A stretch of 64,000 nt of DNA from Nocardioides eburneiflavus (GCF_004785795.1 NZ_SRRO01000001.1:2356001-2420000), one strand, 5' to 3'; positions 1-10,520 are shown, numbered from the stretch's first letter. The notes: generated from the sequence alone by a model not told the origin. A program made the numbers and translations.

Positions 1-1129
1 CGAGGTGCTCGAAGGCACCGCCACGCGCCGCCAGCACCTCGGGGTCGGCGAGCTCGGCGTCGAGCAGGCCGCGCCACCCCTCGTCGCCGCCGACGGTCGG
101 GACCGACAGCTCGGGCACCTTCGCCGCCTCGAGCGCGGCCTGCACCTCGGGGTCGGCGCGGAAGGCCTTCACCTTCTCGCGCAGGACGAGGTAGTTGCGC
201 ATGTTGGCCGCGGCGGAGACCCACACGCCGTCCTCGTCCTCGGTGCGCGCAGGCTTGTAGTCGAAGTGGACGGGCCCGTCGTAGCCACCCTCCAGCAGCG
301 CGTCGACCACCCAGAAGGCGCCGCGCACGTTGCCGGCGCCGAAGCGCAGATCCTGGTCGTACTTCGGGCCGTTCTGGCCGTTGAGGTCGATGTGGAAGAG
401 CTTGCCCGCCCAGATCGCCTGCGCGTAGCCGGCGGCGGCGTTCATCCCGGCCATCTCCTCGTGGCCGATCTCGGGGTTCACGCCGACCAGCTCGGGACGC
501 TCGAGGCGCTCGATGAAGGCCAGGGCGTGCCCGATCGTCGGGAGCAGGATGTCGCCACGCGGCTCGTTGGGCTTGGGCTCGATCGCGAAGCGGAGGTCGT
601 AGCCCTGGTCGGTCACGTAGTCGCCGAGGACGTCGAAGGCCTCCTTCATCCGGTCGAGGGCCACGCGGGTGTCCTGGGAGGCGCCGTAATCGGCTCCCTC
701 GCGGCCGCCCCACGCGACGTAGACCTTGGCGCCGAGCTCGGCGGCCAGGTCGATGTTGCGCATCACCTTGCGCAGCGCGAAGCGACGGATGTCGCGGTCG
801 TTGTTGGTGAAGCCGCCGGCCTTGAAGACCGGGTGGCTGAACAGGTTGGTCGTGGCGGTGGTGACGACCAGGCCGGTGTCCTCGAGGCCCTGCTTGAAGC
901 GGCCGATGATCTGCTCGCGCGTGGCCTCGTCGCTGCCGAAGGGGATCACGTCGTCGTCGTGGAAGTTCACGCCGTACGCCCCCAGCTCCGCGAGCTTCTC
1001 CAGCGCGTGCACGGTGTCCATGTGCGGGCGGGTGGCGCCGCCGAACGGGTCGACGCCCTGCCAGCCGACGGTCCAGAGGCCGAAGGAGAACTTGTCCTCG
1101 GGGGTCGGGGTGGGGATCTGGGTGCTCAT
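1..1129 (-). CDS. xylA: Xylose isomerase, C-terminus beyond window
   Basis: Interconverts D-xylose and D-xylulose in the cytoplasm, the first step of xylose catabolism. The protein begins [19 protein letters not shown] and shows family blocks in order: [34 protein letters not shown] (metal and active-site region), [16 protein letters not shown] and HFDYKP. The 376 residues present are close to full length for the actinobacterial enzyme (about 390), so only the last 10-20 residues lie outside the window. The ATG at 1129 is preceded by GGAAGG. The gene lies 47 bp downstream of xylB on the same strand and is probably co-transcribed with it. Confidence 0.96.
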   Translation of the reverse strand, partial: MSTQIPTPTPEDKFSFGLWTVGWQGVDPFGGATRPHMDTVHALEKLAELGAYGVNFHDDDVIPFGSDEATREQIIGRFKQGLEDTGLVVTTATTNLFSHPVFKAGGFTNNDRDIRRFALRKVMRNIDLAAELGAKVYVAWGGREGADYGASQDTRVALDRMKEAFDVLGDYVTDQGYDLRFAIEPKPNEPRGDILLPTIGHALAFIERLERPELVGVNPEIGHEEMAGMNAAAGYAQAIWAGKLFHIDLNGQNGPKYDQDLRFGAGNVRGAFWVVDALLEGGYDGPVHFDYKPARTEDEDGVWVSAAANMRNYLVLREKVKAFRADPEVQAALEAAKVPELSVPTVGGDEGWRGLLDAELADPEVLAARGGAFEHL

Positions 1130-1176
1130 GGGGTGCCTTCCGTTGCGGTCGTTCAGGGTGAGAGGGGTGTGGTGGT

Positions 1177-2565
1177 TCAGGAGGTCCAGGGGGCGGTGCG
1201 CTCGCGGAGGCCGGCGTACGCCTCGCGGACGCGGGGGGTCGGCTCGGCGCGCAGCACGGTGGCCTCGCGCTCGGGCCAGGTGGGCGGCTCGGCCGAACCG
1301 GCCAGGGCCCAGGCGGCCTGGCGGGCCGCGCCGAGGGCGACGTACTCGCCCTCCGGGGGCAGCACGACCTCGCGGCCGAGGACCGCCGGCGCCAGCGCTC
1401 GCAGGGCGGCGCTCTTCGTGGCCCCGCCGACCATGAGCAGGCGCCGGGGCTCCTGCCCGGTCGCGGCGACGAGCCGGTCGACGGCGTCGGCCAGCGAGCA
1501 GAGGAGGGCCTCGTACGCCGCGCGGGCGAGGTCGGGGCGGGTGGTGGCCGGCGTCAGGCCGGTCCAGGTTCCGACCGCGCCGGGCCGGTCGGGGGAGCGC
1601 TCGCCGCCGTAGTAGGGGAGCAGGGTCACCCCGCCGGCGCCCGGGGTGGAGGCCAGGGCGAGCTCGGCGAGGTCGTCGTGGTCGACGCCCAGCCAGCGGG
1701 CCTGGAGGTCGAGGATGCCTGCGGCGTTGAGGGTGGTGACCATCGGGAGGTAGCCGCCGGCGGCGTCGGCGAAGCCGGTGACCACGCCCGTGCCGTCGGC
1801 GACCGGGGTCGGGCTGATCGTGGACGCCACGCCCGAGGTGCCGACGGAGACCAGCAGGTCGCCGGGGCCGAGTGCCATGCCGAGGGCGGCGCCCATGTTG
1901 TCGCCGGTGCCACCCGCGACGACGGCGCCGTGCGGTGTCTCGGCGGCGACCGTGCCAGGGGCGACGATGCGGGGCAGGTCGACGTCGTGCCCGAGGGCGA
2001 GCGCGGCGAGGTCGGGACGCCAGGCGTCGTCGGGCGCGGAGAAGTAGCCGGTGCCGGACGCGTCGCCGCGGTCGGTGAACGCGCCGGTCCCGGGGGCGCT
2101 GAGGTGGAGGGACACGTGGTCGTGCGGCAGCCGTACGGAGCGCACGCGCGCCGCGTGGTCGGGCTCGTGGTCGCGCAGCCACCGCAGCTTGGTCGAGGTG
2201 AAGGAGGCGACCAGCACGCTGCCGACGGCGTCCGCGCACGCCTGCGGACCACCCATCTCGGCGACGAGGTCGCGGGCCGCGCCGGCGGAGCGGGTGTCGT
2301 TCCACAGCAGCGCGTCGCGCACCGGGGTGCCGGCGTCGTCGACGGCGACCATGCCGTGCTGCTGGCCGGCGACGGAGACGGCGCCCGCGCGCTCGAGCAG
2401 GCCATCGGTGGCCGCCTCCACCGCGTGCAGCCACGCGGCGGGGTCGACCTCGGTGCCGGGCGGGTGTGGAGCGGTCTGGTGGGCGACGACGGACCCGTCG
2501 TCGGCGTCGACGAGCAGGGCCTTGGTCGACTGTGTCGAGGAGTCGATGCCGATGACGAGGGTCAC
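1177..2565 (-). CDS. xylB: Xylulokinase
   Basis: FGGY-family sugar kinase that phosphorylates D-xylulose to xylulose 5-phosphate, feeding the pentose phosphate pathway. The N-terminal actin-like fold has [15 protein letters not shown]. The substrate block [13 protein letters not shown] and LLWNDTRS follow, and the C-terminal domain carries [12 protein letters not shown] and [15 protein letters not shown]. At 462 residues it is slightly shorter than most XylB (about 480-500). It is the first gene of the xylBA pair. An AT-rich stretch with an imperfect inverted repeat lies just upstream and is the likely control site. The pairing with xylA makes the assignment to xylulose rather than another sugar secure. 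Confidence 0.94.
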   Translation of the reverse strand: MTLVIGIDSSTQSTKALLVDADDGSVVAHQTAPHPPGTEVDPAAWLHAVEAATDGLLERAGAVSVAGQQHGMVAVDDAGTPVRDALLWNDTRSAGAARDLVAEMGGPQACADAVGSVLVASFTSTKLRWLRDHEPDHAARVRSVRLPHDHVSLHLSAPGTGAFTDRGDASGTGYFSAPDDAWRPDLAALALGHDVDLPRIVAPGTVAAETPHGAVVAGGTGDNMGAALGMALGPGDLLVSVGTSGVASTISPTPVADGTGVVTGFADAAGGYLPMVTTLNAAGILDLQARWLGVDHDDLAELALASTPGAGGVTLLPYYGGERSPDRPGAVGTWTGLTPATTRPDLARAAYEALLCSLADAVDRLVAATGQEPRRLLMVGGATKSAALRALAPAVLGREVVLPPEGEYVALGAARQAAWALAGSAEPPTWPEREATVLRAEPTPRVREAYAGLRERTAPWTS

Positions 2566-2570
2566 ACGAC

Positions 2571-2598
2571 CTATTTAGTACGACACTCGAATTAAAGT
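2571..2598. promoter_or_regulatory. Possible ROK/XylR-type operator of xylBA
   Basis: Immediately upstream of xylB is the window's most conspicuous AT-rich island. It contains TTTAGT and, 12 bases later, ATTAAA, an imperfect inverted repeat (5 of 6 matches). Bacterial xylose operons are commonly repressed by ROK-family XylR proteins binding such AT-rich dyads. No regulator gene is in the window, so this is inference from position and composition. Confidence 0.35.
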
Positions 2599-2651
2599 CA
2601 ACGCCTTGCCGGGTGCGCGCTGGACCAGTGCGGCTCGATAACCTCCTCGCG

Positions 2652-3356
2652 ATGCTCCGCGCCCGCTCCTCCTCCGTCGTCCTCGCTGTCGTGCTCACCG
2701 CCGCAGCGCCGCTGCTGTCGGCGTGCATGGACGACGAGCCGACCGTCGCGCTCCTGGTCGCCGACGGCACCGACTCCTCCTCGCGCGCCGTCGACGTCGA
2801 CCGGTTCACCGAGCGGGTCGAGGCGACCTGCGACGAGTGCCGGGTCCGGGTCTACGACGCCGAGGGCGACGCCGAGGTGCAGAAGAGCCAGGCCCGACAG
2901 GCCGAGGCGACGTCGGCCGACGTGGTCGTCGTCGTGCCGGTCGAGCCCGACGACCTCGGCACCCTCACCGGCAGCGGCCTGCCCGTCGTCTCGCTCGGCG
3001 AGCTCGTGCCGGGCGCCGAGCGCCACGTCGGGCTCGAGGGCGGCTCGCTGCCGCGCCAGGAGGGCACGGACCTCGACGCCGCGCGCGACGTCCTCCTCGG
3101 TGAGGAGGAGTCGATGACCTACGTCCCGACCCGCGCGATGAGCGAGCGGGCGGCCGACGTCGCCGTGGCGTTCCTCGCCGACGCGACCGTGGCCGACGGC
3201 GAGGTGGTCGACGGCGTGGAGTCCTGGCTCTACCGCGACCAGGAGGTCACCGTCGACTCGCTCACCTCGGTGCTCGTGGCCCAAGGAGCCATCGACCTCG
3301 ACGAGCTGTGCAGCGGGGCCACCGAGAAGCGCTGTGCGAGGCTGGGGCTGCGATGA
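2652..3356 (+). CDS. Short XylF-like substrate-binding lipoprotein
   Basis: A lipoprotein signal peptide ends in LLSAC, so the mature protein should be lipid-anchored outside the membrane. The body resembles the N-terminal lobe of xylose/ribose-type periplasmic binding proteins. VALLVADG, the paired cysteines in [14 protein letters not shown], then [10 protein letters not shown] and [13 protein letters not shown] and [11 protein letters not shown] follow the order seen in XylF. At 234 residues it is about 100 residues shorter than a full binding protein, and no ABC permease or ATPase is adjacent. It could be a truncated former xylose binder or a reduced sensor lipoprotein. ATG 2652 was chosen because it gives a normal signal peptide. 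Its stop overlaps the next start (ATGA). Confidence 0.65.
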   Translation: MLRARSSSVVLAVVLTAAAPLLSACMDDEPTVALLVADGTDSSSRAVDVDRFTERVEATCDECRVRVYDAEGDAEVQKSQARQAEATSADVVVVVPVEPDDLGTLTGSGLPVVSLGELVPGAERHVGLEGGSLPRQEGTDLDAARDVLLGEEESMTYVPTRAMSERAADVAVAFLADATVADGEVVDGVESWLYRDQEVTVDSLTSVLVAQGAIDLDELCSGATEKRCARLGLR

Positions 3357-4126
3357 TCGAGATCCTCACGCCCGGCCAGGTCGACAAGGCCCGCCGCACC
3401 GGCGCCCTCGTCGGCGACATCCTCGCCACGCTCCGCCAGCGCAGCGAGGTCGGCACCAACCTGCTCGAGCTCGACCGCTGGACCGCGGAGCTGATCCGCG
3501 AGGCCGGCGCCGAGTCCTGCTACGTCGACTACGCCCCGTCGTTCGGCCGCGGACCGTTCGGCCACTACGTCTGCACGGCCGTGAACGACGCGGTGCTGCA
3601 CGGGCGCCCGCGCGACCAGCGCCTGGCCGACGGCGACCTCCTGACCCTCGACCTGGCGGTCCGCCTCGACGGGATCGCCGCCGACTCCGCGATCAGCTTC
3701 GTCGTGGGGGAGAGCCGCCCCGCCGAGAGCGTCCAGCTCATCGAGACCACCGAGCGTGCGCTCGCCGCCGGCATCGCCGCGGCCGGCCCCGGTGCCCGCA
3801 TCGGCGACCTGTCCCACGCCATCGGCACCGTGCTGACCGACGCGGGCTACCCGATCAACATGCAGTTCGGCGGCCACGGCATCGGCACGACGATGCACCA
3901 GGACCCGCACGTCGCCAACGACGGGCGCCCCGGGCGCGGCTACCAGCTCCGTCCGGGGCTGCTGCTCGCGCTCGAGCCGTGGATCATGTCCGACACCGAC
4001 GAGCTGGTCACTGACGACGACGGCTGGACCCTGCGCAGCGCCACTGGGTGCCGTACGGCCCACAGCGAGCACACCATCGCGATCACCGAGGACGGGGCCG
4101 AGGTCCTGACGCTGCCGTCGCGCTGA
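3353..4126 (+). CDS. map: Type I methionine aminopeptidase
   Basis: Removes the initiator methionine from nascent proteins. All metal and catalytic positions can be placed. They are the histidine in VLHGRP, the two aspartates in LLTLDLAVRLDGIAADSA, the histidine in FGGHGIGTTMHQDPHV, the glutamate in LLALEPWI and the final glutamate in TAHSEHTIAIT. At 257 residues it is a normal short bacterial MetAP without the N-terminal zinc-finger extension. The start ATG overlaps the stop of the lipoprotein gene, so translation may be coupled. Actinobacteria usually carry more than one map gene. This copy, away from the ribosomal operons, is probably the accessory one. Confidence 0.9.
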   Translation: MIEILTPGQVDKARRTGALVGDILATLRQRSEVGTNLLELDRWTAELIREAGAESCYVDYAPSFGRGPFGHYVCTAVNDAVLHGRPRDQRLADGDLLTLDLAVRLDGIAADSAISFVVGESRPAESVQLIETTERALAAGIAAAGPGARIGDLSHAIGTVLTDAGYPINMQFGGHGIGTTMHQDPHVANDGRPGRGYQLRPGLLLALEPWIMSDTDELVTDDDGWTLRSATGCRTAHSEHTIAITEDGAEVLTLPSR

Positions 4127-4256
4127 GCGTGCGGTCGGCCGATCGGACGAGGGACCACTCGCCCGGGTGGTCGGGAGGTCGGGCTCCCGGGCCGAGGGCA
4201 CGGGGCACGCGCTCGACCATCGTGGACTCGACACCCCGATGAGAGAGAAGAGTCCC

Positions 4257-4709
4257 GTGAGCGCCTCGACCACGACCACGTCCTCGGCCACGACCCCGAC
4301 GACCCTGCACGACCCGCCCGTGCCTGCCAGGGCGAAGCTCGCCGCCGCCTGGACCAGCATGATGTTCTTCTACGTCTACGTCGACCACCTCCACCTCTAC
4401 AAGCCCGGAGCCGTCGCCGACATCCTCGACGGCATCGTCTTCACGTTCGACATCAGCCAGACCTTCGCCGTCACCTCGCTCACGCTCGTGGGCATCCCGA
4501 GCGTGATGGTCCTGCTCTCCATGGCACTGCCGGCACGAGCGAACCGCGCCCTCAACCTCGTCGTGGCATCGCTCTACGTCCCCGTCACGCTGTTCAACCT
4601 CTCCGGCGGCGAGTGGCTGTGGTTCTACGGCCTCGGCGTGACGGTCGAGACGGCCATCCTCGTCTTCATCCTGCGGTCCGCCTGGACCTGGCCGCGTATC
4701 GCGGCGTAG
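4257..4709 (+). CDS. DUF6326-like small membrane protein
   Basis: A protein of 150 residues with a Ser/Thr-rich N-terminus and about four membrane helices, starting around SMMFFYVYVDHLHLY. The central stretch VTSLTLVGIPSVMVLLSMALP and the terminal ETAILVFILRSAW fit the DUF6326-type family, whose function is unknown. GTG 4257 was chosen because GAGAGAAGAG lies just before it. An upstream ATG at 4239 lacks a ribosome binding site. It stands alone between map and a convergent remnant. Confidence 0.65.
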   Translation: MSASTTTTSSATTPTTLHDPPVPARAKLAAAWTSMMFFYVYVDHLHLYKPGAVADILDGIVFTFDISQTFAVTSLTLVGIPSVMVLLSMALPARANRALNLVVASLYVPVTLFNLSGGEWLWFYGLGVTVETAILVFILRSAWTWPRIAA

Positions 4710-4956
4710 GCGGGATTGCGGGGCTGACGGCGAGGAGCGCCCGGTTCCCCTCGATCCACCTGATCTCCGCTGCCTCGTCCTCGAGGCTGCCCTCGGCGAC
4801 CCAGGTCCTCTGCGGCTCGACCCCTTGGTCGGCGAGGAGGCGGACGTGCTCGATGGTGGCGTGACGGTGTCGGATGACCGCATCGGCGACGTCGAAGTCG
4901 GCCGGGATCCCATAGGCGTCGAGGAAGGCGTCGATGCGCGCACGACGGTCGGGCAC
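4666..4956 (-). pseudogene. C-terminal remnant of an APH-like phosphotransferase
   Basis: The frame encodes PDRRARIDAFLDAYGIPADF, then VIRHRHATIEHVRLLADQG and TWVAEGSLEDEAAEIRWIEG. This matches my recollection of the last 70-80 residues of aminoglycoside-phosphotransferase-fold proteins in actinobacteria. The catalytic N-terminal lobe is missing: the frame is closed by a stop near 5032, next to the end of the MMPL gene. The 3' end overlaps the preceding convergent gene by about 44 bases. It is best read as a deletion remnant. A short independent protein starting at GTG 4956 cannot be excluded. Confidence 0.4.
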
Positions 4957-5040
4957 CTCGGGGAAGTGGTGCCACTCGAGGGCCGACTCGTCTCGTTCAC
5001 CTCGGCTGCTCGGGCCAGTGCCTCGTCATGTGCCACGGCT

Positions 5041-7401
5041 TCAGTGCACCGTCTCCAACGGCGCCTCGGCCTCCGCGGCGGTGAGTGGGGCGTCCTCCCG
5101 GTCGAGCCTGCTCGGCCACCAGATCTTCCCGCCGAGGTCGAGGTTGAGGGCCGTGACGAGCACCGAGCGGACGATCATCGTGTCGAGCATGACACCCAGC
5201 GCGACAGCGACGCCGAGCTCGGCGAGGAACACCAGCGGCAGCGAGCCGAGCACGAGGAACGTCGCGGCGAGCACGATGCCGGCCGAGGTGATCACGCCTC
5301 CGGTCGACGCGAGGGCGATGAGCGACCCCTTGCGGGTGCCGTGCGCCTCGGTCTCCTCCCGGACGCGGGTCATCAGGAAGATGTTGTAGTCGATGCCGAG
5401 GGCGACCAGGAAGACGAAGGCGAACAGCGGGAAGCCCGGGTCGGAGCCGGCGAAGCCGAAGACGTACTCGAAGAGCAGCGCCGAGATGCCGAGCGCGGCG
5501 CCGAAGGACAGCACCACCGTCCCGATGAGGAGCAGGGGCGCCAGCACGGCCCGCAGCAGGCCGATGAGGATCAGCAGCACCACGGTCAGCACGAGGGGCA
5601 TGATCACCCAGCTGTCCCGCACGGACGCGATCTTGGTGTCGAGGTAGAACGCCGACCCGCCGCCCACGAGCGCGTCCGCGCCGTCGACGTCGTGCACCGC
5701 CTCCCGCGAGGCCTCGACGATGTCGGCGGCGGTGCTCGAGGAGATGTCGGCGTCGACGGTCGCCTCGAACCAGGATCGGCCGTCCGACAGCGGCCGGACC
5801 TCTCCGGGCGCGCCGAGGCCGTCGACGTCCTCCAGTGACGCGGCGACGTCGGCGGCGCTGGCGGTGTCGGTGACGACCTGGATGGTGTTGGAGCTGTCGG
5901 ACAGGCCGTGCTCGGTGAGCAGCCGCTGTCCCTTGATCGAGTCGAACTCCTTGGTGTAGGTGTCCTCGGTCGACAGCCCCGAGGCGTCGAGGCGGAACAG
6001 TCCCAGGCACGCGAGCAGCAGCAGTCCGGTGGTCGTCACCCAGACGCGCCGCGGGCGATGGCTGATCGCGCGACCGACCCGGGCCCACGGGCCGGTGGCG
6101 GTGGGCTCCGGGCTGCCGAAGTCTGGACGGCTGTGGACCTTGGTCCAGTGCTCGATGGCGACCTGCAGGAGCACCAGCACGCCGAGGAAGGCGGACAGCC
6201 CGCCCACGACCGAGACCAGGAGGCCGAACGCCTCGATCGTCCTGCCCAGCCCGCGGAGGGCGTACCCGATGCCGCCGAGGACGACGCCGGTGACGATGTG
6301 GCCGAGGCCCAGGAGCACCCACGTCCGGTGTCCGCCGCGCTGCGGGCCGAAGACCCACCGCCCGCAGATGACCAGCAGCGCCGGGAGCAGCACGACCATG
6401 ACCAGGAAGGTGACGCCGATCCCGATGGCGTTGACCGGACCCAGGCCCGCCGTGGAGTTGAGCTCGGCGACCGACAGGCACAGCATGCCGACGGCGACCG
6501 TGGCCGCGCTGGCCAGGATGGCGGGCGCGGCGCGGTGGAGGGCGTACGCCATCGCCTCGTGCCGGTCCTCGTGGCGGCGCAGCTCCTCCCGGTAGCGAGC
6601 GACCAGGAGCAGGGCGTAGTCGGTGCCGGCGCCGATCACGAGGATGCTCAGGATGGCCTGGCTCTGCCCGTTCACGGTGAGCCCGGCGTTCTTCGCCAGG
6701 AGGTAGACCAGGCCGGTGGCGATGAAGTTGGCCACGACGGCGCAGAGGATCGGGAGCAGCCAGAGGTAGGCGCTGCGGTAGGTGACGAGCAGCAGCACGA
6801 CGACGACGAGCAGCGTGATCATGATGAGGGTGGTGTCGATGCCCTCGAAGGCCGCAGCCGAGTCGGCCGCCTGGCCGCCGTAGCCCGCGAGGTGGACCTC
6901 GCCGCCGTCGATGGCTGCGATGTCGCGGATCTCCTCGGCGGCGTCCGGGATCGCGTTCCACCCGTTCGTGCCGAAGTTGAGCACGAAGTAGAGGTAGGCG
7001 ACCTCACCGTCGTCGGACACGAGCGTCGGCACGGGAGCACCCTGGGCCGCGGCGGCCTCCGCGGCAGTGGGCGTGAGGACGCCTTGCTCGGTGACCCCGT
7101 CGAGGTCGGTGATCTCCGCGCCGTCGGCCTCCATCGCCGCCAGGTCGTCGTCGGTGAGGCCGCCGTCGCGGTGGTAGACCACGAGCGTCGGGATGTCGTT
7201 GGGGTCGACGGCCTGGGAGAGCTCGTCGAGCACCTCTGTCGACTCGGCGCTCCCGGGCAGCCACGAGGACGCCTCGTTGTTCTGCACCGAGGTGAGCTTG
7301 GTGGAGTAGAACGCCATGAAGCCGGTGAGCACCAGCGCCACGACGAGCACGATCCACTTGGTGACACGTCCCGTCAGGACTCCCGCGATCCGTCGCTGCA
7401 T
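5041..7401 (-). CDS. MMPL family RND transporter
   Basis: Large inner-membrane transporter of 786 residues built as two RND half-repeats. Each half has one helix, a large extracytoplasmic domain and then five helices. Helix 1 is IVLVVALVLTGFMAFY. The functional proton-relay block GAGTDYALLLVARYREE sits near residue 275, and its counterpart ALGIDYNIFLMTRVREE is in the second half. MMPL proteins export lipids, glycolipids or drugs. No lipid biosynthesis gene lies alongside, so the substrate is open. The start is ATG 7401. The 238-bp gap to the divergent gene at 7640 should hold both promoters. Confidence 0.9.
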   Translation of the reverse strand: MQRRIAGVLTGRVTKWIVLVVALVLTGFMAFYSTKLTSVQNNEASSWLPGSAESTEVLDELSQAVDPNDIPTLVVYHRDGGLTDDDLAAMEADGAEITDLDGVTEQGVLTPTAAEAAAAQGAPVPTLVSDDGEVAYLYFVLNFGTNGWNAIPDAAEEIRDIAAIDGGEVHLAGYGGQAADSAAAFEGIDTTLIMITLLVVVVLLLVTYRSAYLWLLPILCAVVANFIATGLVYLLAKNAGLTVNGQSQAILSILVIGAGTDYALLLVARYREELRRHEDRHEAMAYALHRAAPAILASAATVAVGMLCLSVAELNSTAGLGPVNAIGIGVTFLVMVVLLPALLVICGRWVFGPQRGGHRTWVLLGLGHIVTGVVLGGIGYALRGLGRTIEAFGLLVSVVGGLSAFLGVLVLLQVAIEHWTKVHSRPDFGSPEPTATGPWARVGRAISHRPRRVWVTTTGLLLLACLGLFRLDASGLSTEDTYTKEFDSIKGQRLLTEHGLSDSSNTIQVVTDTASAADVAASLEDVDGLGAPGEVRPLSDGRSWFEATVDADISSSTAADIVEASREAVHDVDGADALVGGGSAFYLDTKIASVRDSWVIMPLVLTVVLLILIGLLRAVLAPLLLIGTVVLSFGAALGISALLFEYVFGFAGSDPGFPLFAFVFLVALGIDYNIFLMTRVREETEAHGTRKGSLIALASTGGVITSAGIVLAATFLVLGSLPLVFLAELGVAVALGVMLDTMIVRSVLVTALNLDLGGKIWWPSRLDREDAPLTAAEAEAPLETVH

Positions 7402-7639
7402 GAGTTCCAGTGGAGCAGGCCCGTCGGTGCCCCCGCATCGGTGATTCCCCGGAGGACTAGACCGGGTCGGCGCTGCTCACCGCGTCCTGCACGGGACCCC
7501 GACGCCCCGTTGGCCGACGGAATCCGCTGCGGTCACGGGGACGGTCACGCTGCGATCACGCACGTCCGGTCATCCTCGTCCGATCGGTGCGTCGCCCAGG
7601 GGACCGCGGCCGCCAGCACTCCCGAGAGGAAGGCCGCCC

Positions 7640-10510
7640 ATGTCCGAGCCGCACACCGATCTCTTCCGGTTCGTCGCCATCCGCCCGCCTGCACTTCCCG
7701 CGGACGCCGAGCCCGCGGTGGTCATCCGCGACCGTCGCCCGTTCGGGGACACCTACGTGGGGCAGGTCGCCGCGCGGCTCGACGGGCGAAGTCACCGACG
7801 GCTCCTGCCTGCGCTGCGGGCGGCGGCGGAAGAGGACGGCCTGGTGCCGGACGTGCCGGACACCCGGATGGGCGACGCGATGCTCGCCGTCGTGGCGGTG
7901 ATCAAGCGCGGACTGGCCGACCAGACGGTCGAGGGGCTCGCCGAGGCCGTCACCGAGGCGCTGGGCGCCCCGCCCGAGGAGGTGGTGGAGGATGACGAGT
8001 TCGCCGAGCTGGTGACCCAGCTGTGGGACCGGCTGGAGACGTACTACCTCCTCAACCGTCTCGGCTCACCGGCCAACCTCGAGAGGCTGAGCGACGCGCT
8101 GCGCGCCACCCGGCTCGTACGGCGGCTGTCACGTGGCGTGGTCCTCCGGAAGGTGGGTCAGCTGCGCGATGTCGCCGAGCTCACGCTCGTGCTGCCCGAC
8201 GAGGGTGAGCTGGTCGATCCGCCCGACCCGGTCCTGCGCAGGCGCGCCGTGGCCCAGGCCGAGCGGGACGAGGAGACGCTCGCGGGCTACGCCCAGACGT
8301 GGCAGCAGCTCCTCGACCTGCACAGGGCGCTCCAGATCGTCCGTGAGGTGCCGACCACCGCGGTCGAGACGGAGGTCCGGCCGACCGTGGCACGCGACTC
8401 GGCCGGCGGCTCCGGCTCCGACGACACGGACGACGGGACGGTCCCGGCCGGCGGCCGGCGTACGGCGACCGTCCCGCGGCAGACCATCGAGGAGCTGCCC
8501 GGGGCGGCCCGGGAGGTGGTCGCCGCGCTCCCGCTGACGGAGGACCTCAACGACAAGCCGCGGATCGTCGCCGCACTGGAGCAGCAGCTCGCCCAGCGCT
8601 CGCAGCAGATCCTCTCCTCGCCCGACCCGCTCGCGCTCAGGGCGATGCCGCCCGAGGCGGTGGACGTGCCCGGCATGACCGTGTTCGCCCACCAGTACAA
8701 GCTGCAGGAGGCGCTGGAGGTCGACTGGGATCCCACGCCGATCCTCTTCCCGTGGGTGGACCGCCCGGTGATCAAGCCGCTGGGCATCGGCGACCTCAAG
8801 GTCGTCAAGGAGAGGCTCCTGCGCTACAAGACCGGCGAGGTGGCCCACATCGAGAACGTCCTGGACGGCGAGAGCAAGGAGCGCACGCACCGGCGCCTGG
8901 ACCGCAGCGAGGAGATCCTCACGATCGAGACCGAGTCCATCGAGGAGACCGAGAAGGACAACCAGACGACGGACCGCTTCGAGCTGAAGAAGGAGACCGA
9001 GAAGACGATCGAGTCCGACATGAGCATCGACGCCGGCGTCACGGTGTCGGCGTCGTACGGCCCGGTCGAGCTGGGTGCGTACGCCAACTTCGCCTACAGC
9101 ACCTCGAGCAGCGAGACCACGCGCAACAGCCAGAACTTCGCGCGCGACGTGGTCGACCGGTCGCTCACCAAGGTGCAGAAGCGGGCCCGGGAGGAGCGGA
9201 TCACCAAGACCCTGCACGAGGTGGAGGAGACCAACCAGCACGGCATCGACAACAGCCCGGCCGGGGGAGGCCACGTCACCGGCGTCTACCGCTGGGTGGA
9301 CAAGGAGTACGAGGCCCAGGTCTACAACTACGGCAAGAGGATGATCTTCGAGTTCGTGGTCCCCGAGCCAGCCTCGTACTTCATGTACGCGCAGGAGAAC
9401 GACCCCGCCAAGAAGGTCGACGTCGCCAAGCCCCGGACCCTGGGCTGGACGTCGCACCACGACGTCACGCCGTGGAACTTCGGCGACTACGTGCAGGCCT
9501 ACAACGTCCAGGGCGTCGAGCCGCCACCGCCGGCCTGGAAGGTGATCAGCTCCGCCTTCGACCAGAACGGGATGACCCAGGACCAGGCGACCTCGAAGTC
9601 GTCGAAGGACCTCGTGCTCCCCGACGGCTACGTCGCCCGCAGCTTCGGCTACCACTGGAACGTCTGGCACTGGGACGGCTGGCACTTCGACGTGCTGGTG
9701 GGCCTGGAGGCGGTGTCGGGCAACGACAGCACCTTGTCGGGCGAGGACAGCGTGGTGCCCGTCAGCGTGATCGCCGCCAAGGTGGCGGCGTACGTCGTCA
9801 ACGTCGAGGTGTTCTGCGAGCGCACCGACCGCGCCTTCGAGCTGTGGCAGCTCAAGACCTTCGAGAAGGTCGTCGCCGCGTACCAGGCCGCCCTCGCGAT
9901 GTACCAGGACAAGCTGAAGGCGGCGGAGGTCGCTCGCGGCGTGGTGATCCAGGGGCGCAACCCGGGCATCAACAACCAGATCGTGCGCAACGAGCTCAAG
10001 CGTCAGTGCCTCACCCTCCTGACCGGTGACGACCTGACCGGCTTCAACGCCGTGAGCGGGGCGCCCCCCGTGGTCGACCTGTTCGAGGCGGCCGAGGAGG
10101 GCAGCTTCATCCAGTTCTTCGAGCAGGCCTTCGAGTGGGAGCAGCTGACGTACCTCTGCTACCCGTACTTCTGGGCGCGCGAGTCCACGTGGAGCAAGCG
10201 GCTGGGGCTGAACGACGTCGACCCGAGGTTCAACCAGTTCCTCCAGGCCGGCGCCGCCCGGGTCGTGGTGCCGGTGCACCCGGCCTACAACGACGCCATC
10301 GTGCACTTCGTCGAGACCGGGGTGCTGTGGGACGGCGGCACCCCGCCCCACATCGACGACCCGCTGTTCCTGTCGATCGTGGAGGAGCTCAAGGCGGCCA
10401 CCGACGACCTCAACGGCGCCGAGCCCGAGGGCGAGCCGTGGCTGGTGACCGTGCCGACCACGCTGGTCTACCTCCAGCCGGACTCCTCGCTGCCGGACTT
10501 CACCGCCTGA
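7640..10510 (+). CDS. Large uncharacterised protein with KTGEVAHIENV core
   Basis: A 956-residue soluble protein with no signal peptide and no family I can name securely. The N-terminal 250 residues are helical and acidic, followed by a low-complexity linker near 255-280. The best-defined part is around residues 395-590. It begins KTGEVAHIENVLDGE, then KERTHRRLDR. Next come a very charged helix (about 425-465), an alternating polar/hydrophobic segment VTVSASYGPVELGAYANFAY that looks like an amphipathic beta-hairpin, a second charged helix, and VYRWVDKEYEAQVYNYGKRM. Such alternation is typical of membrane-inserting hairpins. I recall similar large proteins as hypotheticals in scattered bacteria. 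It is 10 bases upstream of the Het-C-like gene, so the two probably act together. GAGAGGAAGG precedes the ATG. Confidence 0.75.
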   Translation: MSEPHTDLFRFVAIRPPALPADAEPAVVIRDRRPFGDTYVGQVAARLDGRSHRRLLPALRAAAEEDGLVPDVPDTRMGDAMLAVVAVIKRGLADQTVEGLAEAVTEALGAPPEEVVEDDEFAELVTQLWDRLETYYLLNRLGSPANLERLSDALRATRLVRRLSRGVVLRKVGQLRDVAELTLVLPDEGELVDPPDPVLRRRAVAQAERDEETLAGYAQTWQQLLDLHRALQIVREVPTTAVETEVRPTVARDSAGGSGSDDTDDGTVPAGGRRTATVPRQTIEELPGAAREVVAALPLTEDLNDKPRIVAALEQQLAQRSQQILSSPDPLALRAMPPEAVDVPGMTVFAHQYKLQEALEVDWDPTPILFPWVDRPVIKPLGIGDLKVVKERLLRYKTGEVAHIENVLDGESKERTHRRLDRSEEILTIETESIEETEKDNQTTDRFELKKETEKTIESDMSIDAGVTVSASYGPVELGAYANFAYSTSSSETTRNSQNFARDVVDRSLTKVQKRAREERITKTLHEVEETNQHGIDNSPAGGGHVTGVYRWVDKEYEAQVYNYGKRMIFEFVVPEPASYFMYAQENDPAKKVDVAKPRTLGWTSHHDVTPWNFGDYVQAYNVQGVEPPPPAWKVISSAFDQNGMTQDQATSKSSKDLVLPDGYVARSFGYHWNVWHWDGWHFDVLVGLEAVSGNDSTLSGEDSVVPVSVIAAKVAAYVVNVEVFCERTDRAFELWQLKTFEKVVAAYQAALAMYQDKLKAAEVARGVVIQGRNPGINNQIVRNELKRQCLTLLTGDDLTGFNAVSGAPPVVDLFEAAEEGSFIQFFEQAFEWEQLTYLCYPYFWARESTWSKRLGLNDVDPRFNQFLQAGAARVVVPVHPAYNDAIVHFVETGVLWDGGTPPHIDDPLFLSIVEELKAATDDLNGAEPEGEPWLVTVPTTLVYLQPDSSLPDFTA

Positions 10511-10520
10511 GGGCGAGCCG

